DNA from: Seriola aureovittata
Taxonomy: Eukaryota; Chordata; Actinopteri; Carangiformes; Carangidae
Reading direction: 5' to 3'
NCBI RefSeq assembly: GCF_021018895.1
Contig: NC_079373.1
Location: 15,906,501-15,970,500, forward strand
DNA: 64,000 nucleotides
Each line of letters starts with the position of its first letter. Positions within the stretch are counted from its first letter, which is position 1. The position numbers and the translations under genes were made by a program. Below the pieces are notes generated by a model. That model had not been told where the DNA came from and ran no database searches. It saw only the letters and a program-made list of their open reading frames with translations. Shown piece after piece: positions 11,579-29,035 of this stretch.

Positions 11579-13028
11579 CCACTCCCCATCAGACCAAAGG
11601 AGCCTAAACCTTAGTCAATGAAATGAGTGCAGCTCAAAAACCTCAAAACCTCAAAACCTTGGACAGCATGATGGGATAAGATTATTAAATATTTTAAGGT
11701 ATACAATTTGACTGTGCTGAATGAATATAAGCAGTGGATAAAAGTTGTCTTTTAAACACAAAACAATACACGTGCCAACATTAATCAATATGAGTGTAAT
11801 GTACCAAATTAAACAAATAAAACCATCATACTGGTAAATTGAAAGTTATTGTTAAATTTTTTTTAAACAAGTGAGAAAAGATGTATAAATAGTTGGCAAC
11901 CATGTAATCAGAAAATAGTGGTCACAAAAAGTTATGTTGACCAGGGTTAGGTCCACCTGCCCTCAGCATGACATGTAAAACTCTTTGCCAAAGTACATTG
12001 TGTAGAGGGCTGCAAATCAATTTGGCTCCAGCTAGAATCAGCTGAGATGAACTATTAAATATATGAAACAGAGGCCAAGTGTTCAGTCAGTTCCTGTTAC
12101 AGTAAGTCCAGGGAACCCGGAGGAAGTTGTTTTGAAGAGCAGAGCATGGAGAAAACCAAAGACTTTAATTGAGCATACTTTTCAATGTTTCAAAGCACTG
12201 ACCAGTTTTGACCTGATGATGATACCGGTGTGTCAAACCAAAATGTCCACCTCTATAAAGGCCTTTAATATACATTTTCTTGCTACTCTGGCTGAAATAG
12301 GGGAAAAGAATGTTTTCTTTTCTTGACTCAGGTTTTAAGGATTCATTGTCACATTACTCTGCAATGAGTCCCAGTCTGTTAACAATCTTCAGTTATTCCC
12401 TCATAGTTTCATTTTTCAAACTATTGTATTTATTTTGTTTTTATTTACTCACTTTACTGATAGCTTTACTTTGATTCATATTAGTGCAATCTAATCCTCA
12501 AAATCCCAAGTGACCACTATTAATTGTTTGCCCTGTTACATAATTCTAGGGGGAAACCATTAAAATACATATATTTCCAGCAACATTCACAATACAGAGC
12601 AGTGACAATATTTAATGCCCATCTGCTATTTATTTTCTTTGCTTTTTCTTCTTTTTCACAAAATAATTTCAAATAGAAACTATTCCATCTCTCAATTCAG
12701 TTAACTTTAGGCTTTAGACAGAAAACTTCAGGTGAAGAAAATGTTCAATATGAGGCTTATTTGAAAAATAAAAAATCTGGTTAAAGCACCAAAAGAGGCG
12801 ACTTTCTCCCATATTCAATCAGCTGACAATGACTTGTTTTTACAAACTGACTACATAACAGAATCTTGATGAAAACGTAGCATATGAAGCTGTCATTATT
12901 ATCAAATTAAATATCAGAGATATCTCGATTTAAGATAAATGACCATTCAAAAAGTTAAATATATTTGTAGTTTAGTGCATAGTTCCAATATTAAACTAAA
13001 TATATTTTTAAATTCCTAACAACATACA

Positions 13029-13029
<1 letters not shown>

Positions 13030-13075
<46 letters not shown>
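13030..13075. repeat. Compound (GT)n-(TA)n microsatellite
   Basis: 'gtgtgtgtgtgtgt' runs into about 28 bases of alternating TA, directly left of the MITE. The element may have inserted at the TA run. Confidence 0.95.
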
Positions 13076-13077
<2 letters not shown>

Positions 13078-13281
13078 CACTGTTGCTCATAAAGTTGGAA
13101 TAAAATATTTTTTACCTCTTTCCATGAAATGATTTTGACAATGTGATTTATTTCATTTCACCTGGGTAATTGGGACACATAATGTAATCATTGCACCTGG
13201 GGGTGCAATGATTACATTATGTGGAATAAACGGAGGATTGTGTCTGAAAACAAAATTATTCCAACTTTATGGGCAATAGTG
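13078..13281. mobile_element. Palindromic MITE of Tc1/mariner type (TA target site)
   Basis: About 204 bases. Terminal inverted repeats start CACTGTTGCTCATAAAGTTG on the left and CACTATTGCCCATAAAGTTG on the right; the first 26 positions differ at two. TA flanks both ends (13076-13077 and 13282-13283). The centre is a perfect hairpin with 22-base arms (13176-13197 and 13202-13223) and a 4-base loop. No coding capacity. The TA duplication and short terminal repeats suggest a mariner/Tc1-type helper transposase, which is an inference. Confidence 0.85.
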
Positions 13282-14548
13282 TATATATATGGATATCTAA
13301 AATCATGACATTATTCCCGAAAATATGATTCTACATACAGTATATAAGTAAAAACAAACAAAAGATATTTAGAATTAATAATAATAATATATATATTGTT
13401 ACTCATCCAAATTTCTTTTAAAATTGAAAATATGAATCATCTATGTAATTTGTGTACCTTTATTTCTAAAAGGGCGTGAAACACTGCTGTGTCAGCTATG
13501 TCAGACCAACCTGAATTTCAAGACATTGACCTTTTTGTGTGCAGTGTTTTTTTCCAGCAAAGTTGTAGAATGTTGATGATCTCAAAAGGAATTTTAACAC
13601 ATAAAACAATTTTAGGACATATCTATTATGAAATATCTATTACAATTATCACTTGTCATAGTGATTGCTGATAGCTAGTCTTTTAAACATTACAATTCAC
13701 TATGTTTCCACTATAGTCCAGGTGCTAATATCCTTTTTGTAGATCTCTGAAAAGTAAAACCGAAATGTTTCCTTTTCAATTTTGCCTATAATCATGACTC
13801 CAGCTTGACTAACATCTCAGTTTAAAAACTCCAAACATACAAAAGACAAGGTTTAACTTTAATTTAATGAATTATCTTTCATTAAAATCATGACTAGTCA
13901 AATAGTCACTATAACAATAATTTCAATCTGTTACATCTATTGTCACAATGAAGACATTTGCAAATCAAAAATAAACTGATATATTTCAGAAGATATTTTA
14001 AACTACTGTTTAGACTAGCCATAAATAAGCTCCCAGTATGTGTGACTACTTAATACTGAAAGGGTCTGTCATATACTATTTGATGTGCATGCTCTAACCA
14101 CTTTACTCACGCTTATATCTAGATCTGAGTATTACTCCAAGTGATTCTGGATGTTTGTCAATTGAATTTGTTTTATTTTACAAGGAGGAGGTTAGGTTTA
14201 ATCATGTTCTTCATGATATTAAACCATGACAACTACACTTAAAGATAAGAGGAGGTATTTGTTTTGTCCAGCTATGCTGCACAAATAATGTGAGCTGCAC
14301 ATTGTAGGTCATATGGCTCAATAACAACCAGTGGGCTCTCTGTAGCAAGCGTGGTGTAGATACCAATTAATAATTATTCATGAGTATCTAATATTATGTT
14401 TTCTATCATGTATACAGGTAGTATCTACTAATGGAATACCTCAGTGAAACTGCTATATTTTTGGTTCAGAGTTTACTTTTTTTGGCATTATCTTCAATCT
14501 CCTCATTGCTCCACCACAGACCAACCAGTAACTGGAACATTTGATTGA

Positions 14549-14554
14549 CAGTTG
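14549..14554. promoter_or_regulatory. E-box (CAGTTG) and nearby CCAAT box of zpb
   Basis: CAGTTG lies about 52 bases upstream of the zpb TATA box, with 'gccaatagg' (CCAAT box) at 14561-14569. The arrangement parallels the zp3 promoter. Confidence 0.4.
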
Positions 14555-14605
14555 TGGGCAGCCAATAGGATATGAGAGATCAACAAGTCAGCATCACCCA
14601 TATCT

Positions 14606-14612
14606 TATAAAA
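14606..14612 (+). promoter_or_regulatory. TATA box of the zpb-like gene
   Basis: TATAAAA 74 bases upstream of the start codon, within 'catatcttataaaagtcagc'. The predicted 5' UTR is about 40-45 bases. Confidence 0.8.
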
Positions 14613-14679
14613 GTCAGCAAATTTTCACATTTTTCACAGCATCTGGTGTTCTTCACGAATCACTCTGTGCTGTGAGGCC

Positions 14680-16945
14680 ATGACAATGAAGTCGATTTGT
14701 GGTTGTCTTCTGGCAGTGGCCCTACTTGGCTGTCTGGCTGAAGCTCAATACTCTAAGAAGCCTCAGCAGCCCCAACTGCCCAATATTCCGAAATACCAGC
14801 CACCACAGCAGCGTCAGAGGCCACATACTCCGTCCAAAAAGGTTGTGGATCCAATGCCTCAGCAACCTGGGCTGCCACAGGTGCCAAAGCAGCCTACACC
14901 AGTATTTCACACTTGTGAAGTGGAGGAGATCTACAAGATACAATGTGGGGCTCCTAGCATCTCTGCTTCAGAGTGTGATGCTATAAACTGCTGCTTTGAT
15001 GGACGCATGTGCTATTATGGCAAATCTGGTGAGTATTTCTCTAATCCTCACAGAACTTTAAGGACACACTATTCTGACACTTATAGTGAACTTAAATTTG
15101 TCCAAAGAGCATAGCATCAGCAATGCACTTTGCCTACTAACTTGTTGTTCTCAGTGACTCTTCAGTGCACCAAGGATGCCCAGTTCATTGTGGTGGTGGC
15201 TAGAGACGCCACCCTACCCAACATCGACTTGGAAACCATTAGTTTCATGGAAAATGATCAAAGCTGCAATCCTGTTGGTACCACTTCAGCTTTTGCCATC
15301 TACCAGTTCCCTGTCACTGCCTGCGGCACTGTTATGATGGTAAGATTTGTGACTGTTTTGACTCTTCAATTTGATTTTAATCTATTTTTGTCAGGTAGTA
15401 ATAAAGATTGAACTACTGCCAACTTACTATAGGAGGGGCCTGGTGTTATAATCTATGAGAACAGGATGTCCTCCGCATATGAAGTCGCTATTGGACCCTT
15501 CGGAGGAATTACCAGGGACAGCAGCTATGAGTATGTTTTTCTTTCTGTAACACTGAGCGGTCACAACATAAATGATTACTACATGTAGGCTAAGGCTTAC
15601 AGTAGGCTACTCAAATAATTCAGTGGTATGAAGAAGATACACTGAACTCACCCTGAATTTTCTGCAATGGCTTAGGGTTAGTCCATTGTGAAATGTTTTA
15701 AACCAATCCTCATGCAATGATTTTCTGACAAACACCTTATTTCTTGTCTTAGGCTAATTATCCAGTGTAAATATGTTGGCACCTCGGTTGAGGCTCTGGT
15801 CGTTGAGGTTGGCCTGGTTCCCCCACCGCCCCCAGTTGCTGCTCCTGGACCACTGCGTGTGGAGCTCAGGCTGGCCAATGGACAGTGTGCTGCCAAGGGC
15901 TGTGTGGAAGGTTAGTTTGGGGGAGATATTTTGTGCAGTTATCCTCATTTGACTGTGTCACCGACCACTCTTTCCATTTCATCAGAGATGGTGGCCTACA
16001 GCTCCTTTTTCAGGGAGACTGACTACCCTGTCACAAAGGTGCTCAGGGATCCTGTGTACGTTGAGGTCCGAATGCTAGAGAGGACTGATCCCAACCTTGT
16101 CTTGACTCTTGGAAGATGTTGGGCAACTTGTGACCCCTACCCTCACAGTCTTCCTCAATGGGACTTGCTGATTGAGGGGTAGGTGTTGGGCTGATATGGA
16201 CATAGGCATTGATTATACATTTTGATGGTATACTCAGGCCCTCTTCCACCCTCTCTCCTCCTGTCATAGCTGCCCCTATCGTGATGACCGTTACCTGACC
16301 AGCCTAGTCCCAATGGATGCCTCATCAGGACTCATGTACCCGACCCACCACAGGCGTTTTATTTTCAAGATGTTCACTTTTGTAGCTACTGCAGCTGTCA
16401 ATCCTGCCAATCCTGCCAAGGGAGGGGCTGCAGATCCAGAGATTATGGTTCCTGTCAGGGAAAAGGTATAGGTTCCAGTTTCTTTTAAACTCATTCTTAA
16501 TATCACCTTATCTACATATTTGCAAACAATACACATTTTTTCCTCCAGATATATATCCACTGTGATGCAGCTGTGTGCCAACCCTCTCTTGGAAATAGCT
16601 GTGAACCTAGATGCTTCAGAAAGAGTGAGTAACACTATATTCACTTTGATGATATATACACCACCAGCAGCCGATGGTATTTGTATGAAGGCTGTTTCAC
16701 ATGTATATATTTTTGTCCTGCAAAAAAACAGAAAAACTCATAGCAGAACATATTTCCAAAAAAGAGTATATTTGATATGGTATCATATTGTGTCTTACAT
16801 AACCTCAAGTCTGACAGAAACTGAACATTGCCATGTTTTGTACACAGGGAGAGACATTGCTGCTTCTGTCCAGAGAGGCTACAGACCTGAGACCACTGTG
16901 GTTAGCAGTGATGAGATTATCATCACTGACCTACATACTCAGTGA
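14680..16945 (+). CDS. ZPB/ZP4-like egg-envelope protein (choriogenin H type) with trefoil and ZP domains
   Basis: Secreted egg-coat component that would co-polymerise with ZP3. Eight exons (14680-15028, 15155-15339, 15433-15530, 15753-15910, 15986-16178, 16270-16465, 16549-16624, 16848-16945) join in frame to 450 residues. In order: a signal peptide ending near LAEAQ; a Pro/Gln-rich stretch (about residues 24-75); a trefoil/P-type domain (about 78-116, with C-x-x-x-E, CGAPSIS, INCCFD); the ZP module starting VTLQCTKDAQFIVVVARD, with a proline run (VPPPPPVAAPGP) in the linker between its halves; and ZP-C Cys pairs (GRCWATCDPYP, HCDAAVCQ, CEPRC). A furin site RKRR precedes a short tail ending TDLHTQ. 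There is no membrane segment. Its signal peptide resembles that of the neighbouring zp3. It could equally be named zpb, zp1-like or zp4-like; teleost names are inconsistent. Confidence 0.92.
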
Positions 16946-16997
16946 CAACATTCAGACAAAACTTCATGCCATGGAATCTCTGCTGCCCATGGTTTCA

Positions 16998-17003
16998 AAT
17001 AAA
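16998..17003 (+). terminator. Polyadenylation signal of the zpb-like gene
   Basis: AATAAA 53 bases after the stop codon. The short 3' UTR mirrors that of zp3. Confidence 0.8.
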
Positions 17004-17451
17004 TCTTCTCAAGTTGTTGAATGTGTTGTCTGATTTCATAAAATGTCATTAAGATACCCTACATTATTTGCATTGCGATCTCATTGCTTAAAAGCTAATA
17101 CTAATCCTGCAGTAATTACGTGACTATGTCTCAACATTAATGTATTTATCTCCAGAAGATCAGATCAGATACAGTTATTTGTTTTCACAGTAATAGGAGG
17201 GAAATAAAGAGACAATTTAGTGGCTGCCCAAAAGTTGTCCATTAAATCCCTTGAAGACCCCAGCCACTTCTAACCACAAGTTAACAAACAACAAAAACAA
17301 ATAAAAGCTGCGAACTACACTAACCATTCTGATATGTCTGCTAGTCGCAAATTTTGGTGCACAACAGACTCCTCATCTGAGTCTGGGTCTGACTGAGGCT
17401 CAAACATGTGGCTGAATCTCTCTGATGTTGCTCCACTAACCATCTTGATAC

Positions 17452-17910
17452 TGTAATTGTAATTTCAACTTCTTTGTAAGATATCCAACCTCCCACCTTC
17501 TCACCAAGATATCGGACTTTTAATTGTATTAGTAAATTGAATTCCTCTGCATTTCAACTACCTGAGACACCCAACCTCTCACTTTCCCATCAATATTCAA
17601 ACCCTTTTGTATTTCAAATTGTGTTGGCTAGACCTCTTAACTTCACACTTCAAGGGGGTCGGTGCCAATACCTGCGAGAGACAAAAGGTAAGACGCCGAC
17701 CCCACAACAGACAAAGGATGTGAAACACACAACAGGGGTGGGCCTTTCCCTCAGGTATAAATGTTCAAGTTTCCCCATGCTCGGGGTCTTTCTTCATTTT
17801 GAACCGCTCGCACGTTGATTGACCTTTTCTTTGCAAAGAAAATAAAACCTTGTCGGCCGACGGAAGTCTCTATTTCATTCTTCACCAAGAGCAGAAAAAT
17901 TTCCACGACA
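17452..17910 (+). mobile_element. Candidate solo LTR of a retrotransposon or endogenous retrovirus
   Basis: The segment starts TGTAATTG and ends CACGACA, flanked by 'atac' on both sides (a possible 4-base target duplication). It has LTR-like internal order: TATAAAT at 17756-17762, AATAAA at 17841-17846, then a short U5-like tail. No gag or pol sequence and no second LTR is seen nearby. The left end is the least certain boundary. Family not identified. Confidence 0.5.
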
Positions 17911-17914
17911 ATAC

Positions 17915-18780
17915 AAACTACTCTCTTACCAGTCAACCTACCACAAGCAGCGGTGGTGGGCAGGGCACAAGGCCTGGTGTAGATGTGCTTACAGCCCCAG
18001 TTTTTTATTTGATCACTTTTTTATATGGGAAAACCATGTTGAACAAAATATTAATCATAGCAGAGTATTTTCACATACTTTAAAACATGTCTGGAGGGGA
18101 ACGTTAATACATTTAAGCCACTAAATAAACAAATAAACTGGCTTAGCCCAAGTTACCCACATTTGAGCAATTTGTGATCGATTTCAATATAGTTTTTATA
18201 ATTTATATCCAACTGAATTCTGTGTGTTTTACCTTGAGTTTGCATTTGTTTCCAACTTATGAATGTCCATAAAGAATAAATGAGCTAGAACTTGAATGTC
18301 AAACATAAAGCATACTACAGGTTACTATACAATACAGTGTAAAAATCAACTTGCTTCAGAGTTACTTAAAATCCATCACAATGATATTAGTGCATAATAC
18401 AATCCAACAGCACCACAAACTGCATCCTGCAAAATGATCATACAGTTCAATCAACATCTCTCTTAAAACATTAAACGTAAAACATAATTTCAACATAAAC
18501 CATCATGAAGGCATGATTTTATTGCAGGACTGTTGTATTTGACTGCATTAGTTTTAGCTAGGTCAGGTACGCCTAATACACAGCCAACTGAGTGCAAATT
18601 CACGCCTGTCATAGCCCAAAACAAACACTTCATTTCCCAGAAACCTTCAGCGTACGAGAAGTTGACGTATAAAGTTACACCCCTAAAACGACCAATGGGA
18701 TTGGCAGGTGAACTTATACTCGCATCGTGATTGGACGTTGAATACGCCAGTTCGACTCAGTCCAAATCATCGGGCGCTGC
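17915..18780. other. Spacer upstream of chkb
   Basis: AT-rich non-coding sequence becoming more CpG-containing from about 18660 towards the chkb start ('cgggcgctgcgcgtgcgagg' near 18771). That stretch is probably the chkb promoter. No TATA box is well placed. Confidence 0.5.
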
Positions 18781-18841
18781 GCGTGCGAGGAGGTGTTTTC
18801 TGAATATATAATACTTTAATGGTTTCTATTAATCGCCTCCC

Positions 18842-26904
<8,063 letters not shown>

Positions 26905-28352
26905 ATTCCACCATGTAACATCAGAATGTACTGTCGCATTGATTTGTCCTTGTCATTCTTCATGCCTAGCTCAAGTTTCTGTTAAGGTCTTTTTTCTTTG
27001 TTTTTTTGTTTTCCCCTCAGCTGTGTGTTATTGAAACTCCCAACTCTATGCAGCTCTGCTTGTGACAAGTAACATTTTGTTAGTGGTAGGAATTTCCACT
27101 TTAAGACTGTGCACAAGCACAATCTAAGCTTTCAGGCAATCCATTTTATTGAAACACCTATAGCCATAGTGTGAAACTTTTTTAGGGTAGATATAGCTCT
27201 CTAGCACTGAGTATTATTAGTATTATTTTAAGGGGCTCAGTCAATGTGATGTTCAACTATTTTATTTTATCACCCATTTTTACATGCACTTCACTTCTTT
27301 GGACCATATTTTGACTTTGGCATTGTTAATTGTTTAGCTGTGCTCTCTGTGCATGTCAGTGGTGGAGAATCCCGGTTGCCAGAGTATTCAGGTGTTTTCA
27401 TTTCAGATTGAAAATCTTACTGTGGAAGGCTTTTGTGTCTTTGCTTTAGTGTTTTTAGTCATTCTACCTCACTTCTTTCTTCTCATGTTCATTCTGCATT
27501 CAGGTGAATAGATTTGATAGGGACTTATTTTAAGGGCATCCTGTGAAGGAAGAAGCAAACTTAACATTCTCACCTAGCTACTCAAAACTTTAACTATCTC
27601 ATGTGTCACAGGTAGTTTTACTGTAGAGTATGTGAAAATATTCCCCACCAATCTTAAATGTTAAGTTAAAACTTTATCACAAGGGCTATTTTATTCAGTA
27701 TCGCTGTAGTCAACAATACTGTTAATGTTACTAAGTGTGTGGCATTTAAGTCAGTGAAATTGGATCTTGTCTCCACTTTTAGATATCAGTTATTGACTGT
27801 ACATTTCTGCTGCACCTTTAATTATCCATCCATATTTATTTCAGTTTGTTTTACCTCTGATGTCAGTCTGATTTATTATTTGTTCTTTTTTTTTTGTTTC
27901 TCTCTGCCAAGAATAACTTGGAACATTAGGTTGTATTAGGTTAACTAAAATGTCCATTTGGCACATATATGTGACCACATTAAACTGGATTGCCTAAATT
28001 AGAGCCAACAATAATTGAAATCTATGTTGGAATGAAGTGACATGACTTTCCTGTTGCTCACTTGAATGTGAAGTGGGGTTTTCAAATGTTCTAGAAGCTT
28101 TGTTTGAATCTCTTTATGATTTTTTATTTATTTAGACTGTCTCCTGAACTCCTGACCGAATGCACTGCCATCAATTAACATCTCCATAATTTTGTTTTAC
28201 ACATAGCTGCATCAGTTTACAGAACCTTAACTGTGCCTCATTAACTGTAGCTGTTTTTATAGCAAAACTGTCCCAGAACAGTTTAATTCTGTTAGAACTT
28301 CTCTGTATTATGTTGGTCCTATTTGCACTACTAAAAATATAATTTAAAAGCA
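26905..28352 (+). other. Likely chkb 3' UTR
   Basis: No coding exon. AT-rich sequence up to AATAAA at 28353-28358. A long 3' UTR of about 1.45 kb is an inference, because no good earlier AATAAA was noticed. Confidence 0.45.
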
Positions 28353-28358
28353 AATAAA
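28353..28358 (+). terminator. chkb: Candidate polyadenylation signal of chkb
   Basis: AATAAA in 'aagcaaataaattcatg', with another AATAAA near 28420. First clear signal after the stop. Confidence 0.4.
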
Positions 28359-29035
28359 TTCATGTGCTTAGAACCTCTTTCAGTGTACCCATTTTTCTTC
28401 TCATCAGTGAAGTGCCTAAAATAAAAGATATTGTAACAAATGTATGAAACATGAAGTTACACTCATATTACTGCCATCTAACTGCAAGGTAATTTGAGTG
28501 CCCCATGATGACGTCAAGAGCAGAGTGAAGGCGGCCATGTTTCATCCCAGAGGGCTGACTGTTGTCCCACCTCCATGTGCCAAGAATAGACCAGCAGAAA
28601 CAAGTCCACTGCTCAGAGATCAAGGGATACTTTTGAATCAGCTGGATTTGTTGCAGAACAAACAGGAATTCTGAGGTTAAAGTTGTTACTTTACCAGCCT
28701 TTTATTTACCATGCTGTTTCTGTTAGCACGCGGTCTTAAATCGCTGACAGCTGCTTCACTGTTTGTGCTGTGAAAGGGCATGTGACTGAGAGCTGAGGCA
28801 GGGAAAAGAAGACAAGCCGGTGGTTCATGGACTAAACTTGAACATTCTCTCCTCCGTTTTTGCATTGTAACAGTGGCTATTTTGAAGTCTCCGGGGGGCT
28901 TGCGTCACCTTATATGGAGGATTTACAGTGCCATTCTGAATTTGTAATTAGAGCAGTGGTTGTGTGTAACATCTGGTACAGACAGCTATTAAAAGTGCTT
29001 GGAATGGGTTAAACTTAGAACACTATATCAGTGAG

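Larger units (their letters stand above)
11610..14500. other. Spacer between the divergent egg-coat genes
   Basis: AT-rich sequence with a TA microsatellite and one MITE (13078-13281). The ORFs at 12063-12326 and 13489-13671 have no recognisable similarity. No shared bidirectional promoter: each gene has its own TATA box at its own end of the spacer. Confidence 0.6.

Noticed and set aside
11600..14600. Possible oestrogen response elements near the zp genes
   Set aside because: Only single half-sites (for example near 11937, 12206 and 14307) were found, with no GGTCAnnnTGACC palindrome. Oestrogen control of these genes cannot be argued from this spacer.
16520..16945. Long plus-strand ORF over the last zpb exons
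   Set aside because: It is in a different frame from the ZP coding chain over exon 7 and runs through the intron. The spliced model with conserved Cys and a furin site explains the sequence better.
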